Below, in pieces: positions 12,107 through 21,196 of a stretch of DNA of 64,000 bases (the stretch's first letter is position 1; each line of letters starts with the position of its first letter). The notes beneath the pieces were generated by a model. It searched no databases and was not told the origin of the DNA. It saw only the letters and a list, made by a program, of their open reading frames with translations. The stretch covers positions 62,001-126,000 of the forward strand of contig NZ_AP019379.1 of assembly GCF_006741185.1 (NCBI RefSeq), read 5' to 3'. The position numbers were made by a program, and so were the translations under genes. Source of the stretch: Buchnera aphidicola (Nipponaphis monzeni). Its GTDB lineage: Bacteria > Pseudomonadota > Gammaproteobacteria > Enterobacterales > Enterobacteriaceae.

Positions 12107-13089
12107 ACTTAAATGGTTTAAAAAAAAGTGCACAATTATTAATGTTAATAGGCAATCAAAAAAGTATTGAAGTTATAAAACAACTTCATACTACAGAAAT
12201 AGAAAAAATTATATATGCAATAACAAACATAAAAAAAATTTCTTCAGAAGACATACAAATTATATATTCTGAATATAAATTATTATTTAAAAAAATATAT
12301 TTAGAAAACATTAACAATAACGATTATTGTTTACCTTTATTACAAAAAGCATTAGGCGAAAAAAAAACCGAATACATATTAAAAAATATACACCAAAAAA
12401 AAAATTTAGAAAAACATATTTGTATGTTAAATAAAACAAGTTCAAAAGAAATAGCTAATTTATTAAGTAAAGAACATCCACAATTTGCAGCCTTGTTATT
12501 AATGCATTTGAACCTTACAAAAAGCGCTGAAATATTATCTTTATTAGAAAATAAAAAATGCGCACACATTATTTTAAGAATCGCATCATCTAAAAAATTA
12601 AGTAAATATACTAATGATATATTTTCAAAAATTATTAATTTAATATTATTAAAGAAAAATACAATAGCAAATAATTTTAGTGGTATTTCATATGCAAAAA
12701 ATTTACTAAGTATATTAAATAAAAATATTAAAACAAAAATAATAAATAACATTATTGAAACGAATAAAAATTTATCAAAGAAAATATTAAATCAAGTATT
12801 TTTATTTGAAGATATTATAAAATTGTCAAATAAAGATATTAAATGCATTTTTCAAGAAATAGATACAGAAAGTTTATTTTTATCTATGTATAATATGTCT
12901 CAAGATTTTAAAAAAAAGATTCTTAAAAATTTATCTGCAAATAAATTAAATAATTTTTATAATTTTATAAAAAATAAAACATTTTCAGAGGTCTCTTCTA
13001 GAATGATACAAAACAAACAAAATTTTATAATGAAAATTATAAAATTACTTGTACAACAAAAAAAAATAACAACGAATATATTAGGATAG
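12103..13089 (+). CDS. fliG: Flagellar motor switch protein FliG
   Basis: Cytoplasmic C-ring protein that sits on FliF and, in motile bacteria, takes torque from MotA. Its 328 residues compare with 331 in E. coli. The middle domain is well kept (EHPQFAALLLMHL) and the C-terminal domain is recognisable (KDIKCIFQEIDTESL). The charged C-terminal residues needed for torque in E. coli (K264, R281, D288, D289, R297) align by eye with Tyr, Asn, Asn, Phe and Glu, so the motor function is probably gone. The gene overlaps fliF by 4 bp and fliH follows after 6 bp. Confidence 0.94.
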   Translation: MNLNGLKKSAQLLMLIGNQKSIEVIKQLHTTEIEKIIYAITNIKKISSEDIQIIYSEYKLLFKKIYLENINNNDYCLPLLQKALGEKKTEYILKNIHQKKNLEKHICMLNKTSSKEIANLLSKEHPQFAALLLMHLNLTKSAEILSLLENKKCAHIILRIASSKKLSKYTNDIFSKIINLILLKKNTIANNFSGISYAKNLLSILNKNIKTKIINNIIETNKNLSKKILNQVFLFEDIIKLSNKDIKCIFQEIDTESLFLSMYNMSQDFKKKILKNLSANKLNNFYNFIKNKTFSEVSSRMIQNKQNFIMKIIKLLVQQKKITTNILG

Positions 13090-13095
13090 TTTTGT

Positions 13096-13980
13096 ATGAA
13101 TAATTTGCTTTTTAAAAAAGAATGGCAAATATGGTTTCCTCAAGAAACACAATCATCGAGCAATGTAAATGTTACAAATAAAAATAGTACAAAATTTACT
13201 TCTTTAAAAAAAATATTATTAAAAAATAATGAAATTAATACAAACGAAAGAAAATACTTAAAAAAAAATAATCAAACAAAAACAATCTATTTGTTAAAAA
13301 AATTTAAGAAAGGAGAACAAATCGGATATTCTGAAGGATTAAAGAAAGGAGAACAAATCGGATATTCTGAAGGATTAAAGAAAGGAGAACAAATCGGATA
13401 TTCTGAAGGATTAAAGAAAGGAGAACAAATCGGATATTCTGAAGGATTAAAGAAAGGAGAACAAATCGGATATTCTGAAGGATTAAAGAAAGGAGAACAA
13501 ATCGGATATTCTGAAGGATTAAAGAAAGGAGTATTACAATATCAAAATAAATACAAAGATATTCAAGAAAAGTTACAAACGTTAATTACTAATTTTAAAA
13601 TATCTTTAAAGGATGTTGATGGCGTAATATCAAATCGCATATTAAATATTATTATTAAAATTACAAAAAAATTCTTTTGTAATGAAATAAAAATACAAAA
13701 AAATAGTATTTTAATTAAAAAAATTAAAAAAATTTTAACCAAGGATCTAATGTTTGCTAAAAAGTTACAATTGCACATTAATCCAAAAGACGAATATATA
13801 ATAAATTATTACTTTGGGAAAATTATAAAATTACATCATTGGCAAATTTTTTGTAATATAAACATTTCTAGAGGTGGTTTCAAAATTATTTCACAACATG
13901 CTAATTATGATAATACTTTACCAACTTATTGGAAAGAATTATGCAAAACAATTATTGTTAAGGAAAATAATGAGCAATAG
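13096..13980 (+). CDS. fliH: Flagellar export regulator FliH with tandem glycine repeats
   Basis: Regulates the FliI export ATPase and links it to the C ring. The product is 294 residues, longer than the roughly 230 of E. coli FliH. The extra length lies mainly in residues 71-145, where a 12-residue unit KKGEQIGYSEGL is repeated six times without change. The repeats place a glycine every four residues, the GxxxG pattern typical of the FliH N-terminal helix. The C-terminal domain (about residues 155-285) is divergent but follows E. coli order, with THPD-like and GGFKI segments. It overlaps fliI by 11 bp. Confidence 0.9.
   Translation: MNNLLFKKEWQIWFPQETQSSSNVNVTNKNSTKFTSLKKILLKNNEINTNERKYLKKNNQTKTIYLLKKFKKGEQIGYSEGLKKGEQIGYSEGLKKGEQIGYSEGLKKGEQIGYSEGLKKGEQIGYSEGLKKGEQIGYSEGLKKGVLQYQNKYKDIQEKLQTLITNFKISLKDVDGVISNRILNIIIKITKKFFCNEIKIQKNSILIKKIKKILTKDLMFAKKLQLHINPKDEYIINYYFGKIIKLHHWQIFCNINISRGGFKIISQHANYDNTLPTYWKELCKTIIVKENNEQ
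13306..13530 (+). repeat. Six perfect 36-bp tandem repeats inside fliH
   Basis: The unit begins AAGAAAGGAGAACAAATCGG and is 36 bp long. Six identical copies start at 13306, 13342, 13378, 13414, 13450 and 13486, followed by a 9-bp partial copy. The length is a multiple of three, so copy-number changes keep the frame. No base differs between copies, implying recent expansion or continuing homogenisation. Confidence 0.98.
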
Positions 13981-15337
13981 ATTAAAAAATTGGTTAACAA
14001 AAGTAAATAAAATAGAAGTTAAGCTTAAAACTTTTCCTAATATAATTAAATATGGAATTTTAGTTAGTTCAATAGGATTAATTGTTGAAGTAATAGGTTT
14101 AAAATTACCTATTGGGGCTGTGTGCATTATTGAGTCTAAAATTAACAATAAAACTTTTGAAATAGAAGCAGAAGTAGTAGGTTTTAAAAATAAAAAACTT
14201 TTATTAATGTTATTAAATGAACCAATAGTCATGGCTCCTGGATTAAAGGTATTTCCTAAAATCGACTCATCAGGAATAGTATTAGATAAAAAATTACCAA
14301 TAGGCAAAAAATTATTAGGTAGAATTCTTGATGGTAACGGACAGCCTGTTGATAAATTGGGAAAATTGAAATATGAATTTTTATCTTCACTTTCTAGTAC
14401 AACTATAAATCCTTTAGAAAGAAAACCAATTACTAATATCTTGGATCCTGGAATTCGAGCAATTAATGGATTATTAACATTAGGTAAAGGACAAAAAATT
14501 GGAATATTTGCTACTGCAGGAGTTGGAAAAAGTATATTATTAGAAATGATGATGCGTTCTATAAATGTTGATGTTATAGTTATTGGGTTAATTGGAGAAC
14601 GGAGTAGAGAAATTAAAGAATGTATAGAAGTTATATGTAAAGAAAATAATTTCTTTCGTTCTATAGTTATTATAGCTCCTTCTAATGTTTCACCAATATT
14701 ACGTATACAAGCTACTTTATATGCAAGTAAAATTGCTGAATATTTTAGATCTCAAAATAAAGATGTATTATTAGTAATAGATTCTTTAACTCGTTATGCA
14801 ATGGCTCAAAGAGAAGTATCTTTAGCAATAGGAGAGTTTCCGATTTCTAAAGGATATGCTTCTTCTATTTATTCACAATTACCATTACTTATAGAACGAG
14901 CAGGTAACGGTGTCAAAAAAAATGAATCTATTAGTGCATTTTATACTATTTTAACAGAACAAAATGAATTTAACGATCCTATATCAGACATTGCTCGTTC
15001 TGTTTTAGATGGACATATCGTGCTATCAAAACAATATGCAGATTCCGGTCATTTTCCTGCTATTGACATTGAAAAATCTGTAAGTCGTGTAATGCATCGA
15101 TTAGTTGATAAAAATCATTATACTCAATCTTTACATTTCAAAAAATTAGTAGCATGTTATCAACGAAATAAAGATTTAATTAATATGGGTGCATATATCT
15201 CAGGAACAGATTTTGTTTTAGACGAATCCATTCGTTTATGGCCTCAGTTAATAAAATTTTTACAACAAAATTTTTTCGAAAATATTTTCTATAAAAAATC
15301 TTATGAAGAATTAAAAAATATATTTAATGAAAATTGA
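13970..15337 (+). CDS. fliI: Flagellum-specific export ATPase FliI
   Basis: Hexameric ATPase of the flagellar type III export system, related to F1 beta. The start at 13970 (MSNRLKNWL) is chosen because it has an AAGGA site 5 nt upstream, matches the E. coli N-terminus and gives 455 residues (E. coli 457). The frame is also open further upstream, from 13874, inside fliH. The P loop is ATAGVGKS (about residues 180-187). The Walker B aspartate lies in LLVIDSLTRYAMAQRE. The C-terminal part matches E. coli throughout, ending near LWPQLIKFLQQ. It overlaps the fliH end by 11 bp and fliJ follows after 39 bp. Confidence 0.97.
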   Translation: MSNRLKNWLTKVNKIEVKLKTFPNIIKYGILVSSIGLIVEVIGLKLPIGAVCIIESKINNKTFEIEAEVVGFKNKKLLLMLLNEPIVMAPGLKVFPKIDSSGIVLDKKLPIGKKLLGRILDGNGQPVDKLGKLKYEFLSSLSSTTINPLERKPITNILDPGIRAINGLLTLGKGQKIGIFATAGVGKSILLEMMMRSINVDVIVIGLIGERSREIKECIEVICKENNFFRSIVIIAPSNVSPILRIQATLYASKIAEYFRSQNKDVLLVIDSLTRYAMAQREVSLAIGEFPISKGYASSIYSQLPLLIERAGNGVKKNESISAFYTILTEQNEFNDPISDIARSVLDGHIVLSKQYADSGHFPAIDIEKSVSRVMHRLVDKNHYTQSLHFKKLVACYQRNKDLINMGAYISGTDFVLDESIRLWPQLIKFLQQNFFENIFYKKSYEELKNIFNEN

Positions 15338-15376
15338 ATATAAAATAACTCTATAAACTATAAATTATATTTTTTT

Positions 15377-15820
15377 ATGAAAAAAAACGTTATTTTTATA
15401 CTAAAAAAAAATGAACAATACAAATTGTTACAGTTAATCAATTCTTTAAAAAAGAATATTTTAAAGAACAAAAAAAATAATAAAAAATTGTTTTTATTAA
15501 AAAATTATTTTAATGATTATACAAATAAATTTAAAAATATGTGCATAAATGGTATTACAAATTACCAATGGAGCAATTATAATTATTTAATTAACATGTT
15601 AAAAATAAACATAAATCATAACAAAATAAAAGAAAAAAAATATTTTAATAACATACGAAAAATAAAAAAAAATATTTATCAATTAAATAATAAAATAAAT
15701 GTATGGACTAATTTAAAATTTAAAATTGTTACAAAAAAACTAATAGAACGAGAAACAATTGAAGAAGAATTTTTTAATGATATCTTGCAAACAAAATGTA
15801 TTATAAGGGATGTAATTTAA
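15377..15820 (+). CDS. fliJ: Flagellar export chaperone FliJ
   Basis: Coiled-coil stalk protein that works with FliI and FlhA in substrate export. The product has 147 residues, the same as E. coli FliJ, and is almost entirely helical and lysine/asparagine-rich. Primary-sequence similarity is weak. The call rests on length, a coiled-coil look, the C-terminal REXXEEEFF-like segment and, above all, its place between fliI and fliK. Its stop codon is immediately followed by the fliK ATG. The coding sequence contains an A9 run near its start. Confidence 0.8.
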   Translation: MKKNVIFILKKNEQYKLLQLINSLKKNILKNKKNNKKLFLLKNYFNDYTNKFKNMCINGITNYQWSNYNYLINMLKININHNKIKEKKYFNNIRKIKKNIYQLNNKINVWTNLKFKIVTKKLIERETIEEEFFNDILQTKCIIRDVI

Positions 15821-16795
15821 ATGCTAAAAACAATTAGCAATAAATTAGTTATACCGTTAATTTTACATCGAAATATACCTAAAAAAATTTACAAAAATAA
15901 AATTAATAAAAAATTAAAATTTAAATTAATATACAAAAATAAAATATTAAAATTTAAAAAAAGTAAGCATTATTTTGCAAAAAAAATACAACAAATAAAA
16001 CAATTTAATAACATTTGTTATATCCATCCACGTGAATTATTATGCCATTCTAAAAAAAGTAATTTAAATATTAAATATGATGTATGTTTTTCTTGTATAT
16101 TAAAAGATGAACACTTCTTATTTTTTTTAAAAAAAATTAACAATTATTTTATTTATAAATTACCAACTAACTTTTTTATATCAAAATTGTTTGTTAAAAA
16201 TTTTGAAAAGAAATTTTATGAAACACTATTTTACAAAATGTTAAATGATTGTACTTTAAATAATTTAAATTATCACATTCATTCTCTAATTATTTTTAAA
16301 AACATTGATTTGAACAATTCTGTTTGTTTTTTTTTAATAAACAATTGCAGTAAATTTTCAAAATTATTAACATTACATTTATTCTGTCGACAAAATAAAT
16401 ATAAAAAGTTCTTAGAAATAACAAACGATACAAAAAATTTATTTAAAAAAATATTTTTAAAAAAATTTTTTTGTATTAATAAATTGTTAAATATGAAACT
16501 CGTTACTTTATATCATAAAAAAAATAGTTCACTTAAAATGCATAAACAAAACAATGTTCATTATCATTTTTTTAATTATTTTCAATTCAAATTAACACTT
16601 AATGAATCATATTTAGGTACGATCCAAATAAAATTAGATTTTAATGATAAAACAATATGCTTAGAAATTATTTCTGAAGAAGAAAAAATTAGAAAACTAT
16701 TACAAAATAATATTTATAAATTAAAAAAAATATTTATAGAAAAAGGTATGTACATAAAAAAATGTATTGTTAAAAATAATACTGCTATGAATTAA
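15821..16795 (+). CDS. fliK: Flagellar hook-length control protein FliK
   Basis: Secreted ruler that controls hook length and switches export specificity. At 324 residues it is somewhat shorter than the E. coli protein (375). The N-terminal two thirds are not recognisable and are extremely rich in Lys, Asn, Phe and Ile. The C-terminal core is identifiable: FKLTLNESYLGTIQIKLDF matches the ELRLHPEHLGxVQI motif of the FliK switch domain. The position between fliJ and fliM supports the call. The weak conservation suggests relaxed constraint. Confidence 0.82.
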   Translation: MLKTISNKLVIPLILHRNIPKKIYKNKINKKLKFKLIYKNKILKFKKSKHYFAKKIQQIKQFNNICYIHPRELLCHSKKSNLNIKYDVCFSCILKDEHFLFFLKKINNYFIYKLPTNFFISKLFVKNFEKKFYETLFYKMLNDCTLNNLNYHIHSLIIFKNIDLNNSVCFFLINNCSKFSKLLTLHLFCRQNKYKKFLEITNDTKNLFKKIFLKKFFCINKLLNMKLVTLYHKKNSSLKMHKQNNVHYHFFNYFQFKLTLNESYLGTIQIKLDFNDKTICLEIISEEEKIRKLLQNNIYKLKKIFIEKGMYIKKCIVKNNTAMN

Positions 16796-16967
16796 TAATT
16801 TAATATTTATCAAAATGATATTTAACAATAAGCTTATTAATTATTTTTGTTTATTAAAAATAAATGCTTCAAAAAAAAGTTTATATAAAATAAATGACAT
16901 ATATTTTATTAATTATTAAACATAATTAATTTATTCAAAATTTTAATTATAATATTTGAGACAAATA

Positions 16968-17954
16968 ATGAAAAAAAATACAAACATACTAAATTTTATA
17001 AAAACAAACACTTCAAATAAAGAAAATATACACAACAATTTCATGGTTCATAACAATTATAAACATAATAATCATGCTATTATAAAAGAAGAATTAAATA
17101 CTAAAAATATTCAATTAAAAAGTTTAGACATTTTAGAAGTAATTCATAAAGAATTTGCTAATGATTTAAATAAAAAATTATTAAATTTAACAAATAATAC
17201 AGTAAAAATACAATATCTAAGCAACTCAATGCAATTTTTCGAAAAATGTTCAAAAAATGTTAATAACCAAACATTTAATTTTGTTTTCAATATAAAAAAT
17301 TTTGAAAGTTTCTTTTATATAATTATCCCTACAAATATATTAGAATTAATTATTAATAAAGTATTTGGAGGAAATCATATGATATTAAATTCTTCAAATA
17401 TAAAATTAAAATCCTTATCATCAAAATATATTATAAACGACTTTATTTTTAAAATAAAAAAATCCTACAAATATGCATGGGGTAATGAATACTATATATA
17501 TTTTAAAAAAAAAATATATAATATTAGAATACAACATATTAAAAAAAATTTTCAAATAACAAAAATATTTATTCACTTTTATTTTAGAGTATATACAAAT
17601 TTCTGGAGCAATATTTTTACTATTAGTATACCTTTAAATATTTTACAAATAATACGTCAAGATATAATAAATAAAAATATACTATATAAAATTGATCAAG
17701 ATCTCGACAATACATGTATTTTCCAAAAAAAAGTTTCAAAAAATATTTTAAATATGTTAGAAATATGTTTAATTGCTCAATTAAATAAATTCAAATTACC
17801 AATACTAAATTTATTAAAAATGAAAGTAGGAGATATCATCTCTATTCCAAATCCAGATAAAATTTTATTATATGTAAATAATATACCAATATTATCTGGA
17901 AATCTCGTTGTTTATAGTAAAAAGTATGCTATATGTATAAGTACATATTTGTAA
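16968..17954 (+). CDS. fliM: Flagellar motor switch protein FliM
   Basis: C-ring protein that normally binds phospho-CheY. The start at 16968 (MKKNTNIL) is preferred to the TTG at 16956; it gives 328 residues (E. coli 334). The middle domain (residues about 45-230) and the C-terminal SpoA domain (about 250-325, ending with LLYVNNIPILSGNLVV) are recognisable. The N-terminal CheY-binding motif of E. coli (LSQAEIDALLNG) is absent and replaced by an Asn/Lys-rich stretch. There is no fliL between fliK and fliM; only 172 bp separate them. Confidence 0.9.
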   Translation: MKKNTNILNFIKTNTSNKENIHNNFMVHNNYKHNNHAIIKEELNTKNIQLKSLDILEVIHKEFANDLNKKLLNLTNNTVKIQYLSNSMQFFEKCSKNVNNQTFNFVFNIKNFESFFYIIIPTNILELIINKVFGGNHMILNSSNIKLKSLSSKYIINDFIFKIKKSYKYAWGNEYYIYFKKKIYNIRIQHIKKNFQITKIFIHFYFRVYTNFWSNIFTISIPLNILQIIRQDIINKNILYKIDQDLDNTCIFQKKVSKNILNMLEICLIAQLNKFKLPILNLLKMKVGDIISIPNPDKILLYVNNIPILSGNLVVYSKKYAICISTYL

Positions 17955-18002
17955 AATAAAAAACATATAAAATATTTTAAACAAAAATATAGGTTATTTT
18001 CA

Positions 18003-18425
18003 ATGAATCAAACAAAAGATATCAATCTTAACACAAAAGAAATTATACAAACGAATAATAAGAAAGAGATTTCAAAAAATCAATCAATAATAAATAATAA
18101 TAATAAATCAAACGATTCTTTAATACTCCAAAAAAAAAGTAAAGAATCAAGTGAATCACTACTTAACAAAAAATTTATAGACAATATCGAAATAAATATT
18201 ACAGTAGAACTAGGGCAAAAGAAAATAACAATCAAAGAATTATTATCTTTATCTCAAAATTCTATACTAGTATTAGATAAATTAGCTGGAGAATTGTTAA
18301 ATATTTTTGCAAATGGATTATTAATAGCTTACGGAGAAATTGTAATGTTACACAACAAATATGGTATTCGTATTACAAATATAATAAATAATTATTCTTA
18401 CAACAATTTAAACAATAATGTATAA
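18003..18425 (+). CDS. fliN: Flagellar motor switch protein FliN
   Basis: Forms the bottom of the C ring and helps dock FliH-FliI. The 140-residue product (E. coli 137) has a low-complexity N-terminal 55 residues and a well-conserved C-terminal SpoA domain: ITVELGQKKITIKELLSL, then LDKLAGELLNIFANGLLIAYGE, then KYGIRIT (these are adjacent stretches around residues 60-130). It is followed after 5 bp by fliO. This is among the best conserved parts of the C ring here. Confidence 0.95.
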   Translation: MNQTKDINLNTKEIIQTNNKKEISKNQSIINNNNKSNDSLILQKKSKESSESLLNKKFIDNIEINITVELGQKKITIKELLSLSQNSILVLDKLAGELLNIFANGLLIAYGEIVMLHNKYGIRITNIINNYSYNNLNNNV

Positions 18426-18430
18426 TTAAT

Positions 18431-18775
18431 ATGAAAGATTTCTTTAAAGAATGTTTATCTAATTATTTTTCAATTTTTTATGATTATAAATCAATAATAA
18501 AAATTTTTATAAGCCCATTAATACAAATAATATTAATTATAATTGTATTATCATGGATTTATAAAAAATTAAATTTTCTTAAAACAAAAAAAAATGAATT
18601 TTATATAAAAGTAATAGCTAATATTCCCTTAGGACCCAAAGAAAAAATTATTGTTATAGATTTAAAAGAAGTACGATTAATACTAGGAAAAACATCACAT
18701 TACATCAATTGTTTACATATATTACCAATAGTACATAAAGACCTAAAGCCTGTTAAAAACAAATCAAATCTTTAA
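18431..18775 (+). CDS. fliO: Flagellar biosynthesis protein FliO
   Basis: Small membrane protein that helps assemble the FliP ring of the export gate. It has 114 residues with one hydrophobic helix (about residues 23-45) and a C-terminal cytoplasmic domain with VIANIPLGPKEKIIVIDLK, matching the LGPRExxxVV region of FliO. Sequence conservation is modest. The position between fliN and fliP is decisive. Confidence 0.85.
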   Translation: MKDFFKECLSNYFSIFYDYKSIIKIFISPLIQIILIIIVLSWIYKKLNFLKTKKNEFYIKVIANIPLGPKEKIIVIDLKEVRLILGKTSHYINCLHILPIVHKDLKPVKNKSNL

Positions 18776-18876
18776 CAAAGATTAAAATATTTATATCAGA
18801 AAAAATTTTTTAAATATTTAAAGTTCGTATCGTTTAATGAAATTAACTTATTAAATACAAAAATGTTGAGAAAAAA

Positions 18877-19611
18877 ATGATTTATTATAAGTTATTACTG
18901 TTTATTCCACTTTTAATACCTCCTATTGTACATTCTTCAATGTATCAATTAATGGATAACTTTTCATCAAAAATAGGAAACAACTGGTCTTTTTCTACAG
19001 AAACTTTAGTATTATTTATAATTTTAAGTTTTATTCCCATGATGGTACTAATGATGACTTGTTTTACGCGTATTATTATTGTCTTTAATTTATTACGCAA
19101 CGCATTAGGGACTCCATATTCTCCACCTAATCAAATAATATTAGGATTAAGTTTATTTTTAACATTTTTTATCATGTCTCCAGTATTTGATACAATCTAT
19201 CAAAAATCATATGTACCATATTATGAAAAAAAAATAAATTTAGAAGAAGCACTTCAAGTAGGATTAAAGCCTATAAGATCATTTATGTTAAAGCAAATTA
19301 AAAAACCTGATTTAGAATTATTTACACATTTATCAAATATAAACACATTTCAAACTGAAGAAGATATTCCTTTACAAATATTATTACCATCATTTGTAAT
19401 TAGTGAGCTTAAAACTGCTTTTCAAATAGGATTTATTATTTATATACCTTTTTTAATTATTGATCTAATAGTTGCAAGTGTATTAATGGCATTAGGAATG
19501 ATGATGATTCCCCCAGCTACTGTTTCATTGCCATTTAAATTAATGCTTTTTGTACTAGTTGACGGTTGGAATTTGTTAATTAATGCTTTAGTTCAAAGTG
19601 TACATGTGTAA
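18877..19611 (+). CDS. fliP: Flagellar export gate protein FliP
   Basis: Core of the type III export channel in the inner membrane. It has 244 residues (E. coli 245) with an N-terminal signal-like hydrophobic segment and three further membrane segments. Conserved stretches are plain: MMTCFTRIIIVFNLLRNALG, then QILLPSFVISELKTAFQIGF, then GMMMIPPATVSLPFKLMLF. GTTGAG lies shortly before the ATG at 18877. It is one of the most conserved proteins of the cluster. Confidence 0.97.
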   Translation: MIYYKLLLFIPLLIPPIVHSSMYQLMDNFSSKIGNNWSFSTETLVLFIILSFIPMMVLMMTCFTRIIIVFNLLRNALGTPYSPPNQIILGLSLFLTFFIMSPVFDTIYQKSYVPYYEKKINLEEALQVGLKPIRSFMLKQIKKPDLELFTHLSNINTFQTEEDIPLQILLPSFVISELKTAFQIGFIIYIPFLIIDLIVASVLMALGMMMIPPATVSLPFKLMLFVLVDGWNLLINALVQSVHV

Positions 19612-19688
19612 TTTAAAAAAGTTTTTAAACTAATATATTAAATATTAATTATTTAAGAGGTATAATATAAAATTATATTAATCAACTT

Positions 19689-19958
19689 ATGAATTTACAA
19701 TTGATTGAAACAATGTTTTACGAAGCTATGAAAATTGCATTAATGATATCAGGTCCATTATTAATTACAATTTTGTTTGTTGGATTAATTATAAGTTTTT
19801 TTCAAGCTGCTACTCAAATTAATGAACAAACCTTGTCATTTATTCCTAAAGTGATGTCTGTAATAGGAGTGTTACTAATTTTAGGATCTTGGATGTTGAA
19901 TATGCTATTACATTATATCCATAATTTATTTATTAACATACCTTTGATGATTAATTAA
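19689..19958 (+). CDS. fliQ: Flagellar export gate protein FliQ
   Basis: Two-helix membrane protein that packs around FliP and FliR in the export gate. It has 89 residues, as in E. coli, with helices near residues 15-40 and 53-77 and the conserved FFQAATQINEQTLSFIPK segment between them. It is followed by fliR with a single base between stop and start. Confidence 0.96.
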   Translation: MNLQLIETMFYEAMKIALMISGPLLITILFVGLIISFFQAATQINEQTLSFIPKVMSVIGVLLILGSWMLNMLLHYIHNLFINIPLMIN

Positions 19959-19959
19959 A

Positions 19960-20736
19960 ATGTACAATTTTTCCCAAGAAAACATATCTCAAATAACATA
20001 TAGTTTAATTTTACCAATGGTACGTATTATATCAACAATATCAAATTCTCCTATATTAGGTGAAAGTTTCGTAGATCGAAAAATAAAAATTATTATATCT
20101 TTTTTAATTACATTAATTTTGTTACCTACAATAAACCAAATCGAACCACTACCATCATATGATATCAAAATAATTGATATTTTAGAACAATTTTTAATTG
20201 GAATATCTTTAGGTTTCAGTTTTAAAATTATTTTTGTAATAGCAATTATAGCAGGAGAACTTATTAGTTTACAAATGGGCTTATCATTTTCAATATTTTT
20301 TGATTTTAATAGTCATTCGAACATTTCAGTTATATCTCGTTTGCTTAATAATTTAATGTTATTAGTCTTCTTATCTTTGAATAGTTATTTGTGGATTATT
20401 GCTTCAATTGTAGATAGTTTTCATTATTTACCTATTAGTCAACATATTAATAAAACTATTTTTTTTATTTTAATACATTATCTAGGAACACTATTTTTAA
20501 AAGGAATAATTCTTTCTTTACCAATTATTATTGTTATCTTGGTAGTAAATATTATGATGGCATTATTAATGAGAATGACACCACAATTGTCAATTTTTTC
20601 TTTACTATTACCTATCACTTTACTAATAAGTATGTTCTTTTTATATAAGTTATTAACTATTAATACTATCTTTTTTAAAAATTTATTTACAGATTATTTT
20701 AATTCAATTACACATAATTTATATTCTAAATTATAA
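19960..20736 (+). CDS. fliR: Flagellar export gate protein FliR
   Basis: Multi-span membrane component of the export gate. It has 258 residues (E. coli 261) with about six hydrophobic segments. Recognisable stretches include RIISTISNSPILGE near the N-terminus, the GLSFSIFFDF segment and MALLMRMTPQLSIFSL. It is the last gene of the fli cluster and converges on rpmG, 43 bp away; no clear terminator hairpin is seen there. Confidence 0.95.
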   Translation: MYNFSQENISQITYSLILPMVRIISTISNSPILGESFVDRKIKIIISFLITLILLPTINQIEPLPSYDIKIIDILEQFLIGISLGFSFKIIFVIAIIAGELISLQMGLSFSIFFDFNSHSNISVISRLLNNLMLLVFLSLNSYLWIIASIVDSFHYLPISQHINKTIFFILIHYLGTLFLKGIILSLPIIIVILVVNIMMALLMRMTPQLSIFSLLLPITLLISMFFLYKLLTINTIFFKNLFTDYFNSITHNLYSKL

Positions 20737-20779
20737 CCAAAAAAATTTAATGAACGATTTTGAACAAATATAAATATAT

Positions 20780-20947
20780 TTATTTTATTTTATGTTCTTT
20801 AAATAAAACATGTTTTCTCAATCTAGGATCATATTTTTTCATTACTATTTTTTCTGGACTATTTCTTACATTTTTAGTAGTAGTATAATAATATCCTGTA
20901 TTAGCAGAGGATACTAATTTAATTTTCTTTCTTATATTTTTTCCCAT
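20780..20947 (-). CDS. rpmG: 50S ribosomal protein L33
   Basis: Small large-subunit ribosomal protein of 55 residues. The translation begins [18 protein letters not shown] and ends FKEHKIK, aligning without gaps to E. coli L33 ([18 protein letters not shown] ... YKEAKIK). The ATG at 20947 lies 21 bp after the rpmB stop, forming the usual rpmB-rpmG pair. The E. coli protein also lacks the zinc cysteines found in some L33 forms, and they are absent here. Confidence 0.96.
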   Translation of the reverse strand: MGKNIRKKIKLVSSANTGYYYTTTKNVRNSPEKIVMKKYDPRLRKHVLFKEHKIK

Positions 20948-20968
20948 CGTATTCTTTCTCTATAATTA

Positions 20969-21196
20969 TTATGATTTTATTTGCTTTAAATTTAAAAATG
21001 ATTCAATTCCTTTTTTATCTATTATTCTAATACCTTTAGTAGATAATTTTAATTTAATAAACTTTTTATTTTTAGTTATCCAAAATTTATGTTGTTTAAG
21101 ATTTGGCAAAAATCGTCTTTTAGTAGCATTCATAGCATGAGATCTTTTATTGCCTTTCATAAATTTTTTCCCTGTAATTTGACAAATTCCAGTCAT
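20969..21196 (-). CDS. rpmB: 50S ribosomal protein L28
   Basis: Large-subunit ribosomal protein, 75 residues (E. coli 78). The match is clear: [20 protein letters not shown], then [15 protein letters not shown] and [14 protein letters not shown]. It is first in the rpmB-rpmG unit. AGAGG lies a few bases before the ATG at 21196. Confidence 0.97.
   Translation of the reverse strand: MTGICQITGKKFMKGNKRSHAMNATKRRFLPNLKQHKFWITKNKKFIKLKLSTKGIRIIDKKGIESFLNLKQIKS

Noticed and set aside
12324..12752. Minus-strand open frame of 142 codons inside fliG
   Set aside because: It is antisense to a clearly conserved gene, is Phe/Leu/Ile-rich as expected from the complement of Lys/Asn-rich coding sequence, and matches no family. 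The same holds for 13563-13778, 13939-14307, 22813-23079, 58973-59350, 61302-61583 and 63147-63464.
13306..13530. Direct repeats that might suggest a CRISPR array
   Set aside because: The copies are contiguous with no unique spacers, are in frame within fliH and encode a regular GxxxG helix, so they are a coding minisatellite.
16796..16967. Possible fliL between fliK and fliM
   Set aside because: The 172-bp gap is too short for fliL and holds no suitable frame.
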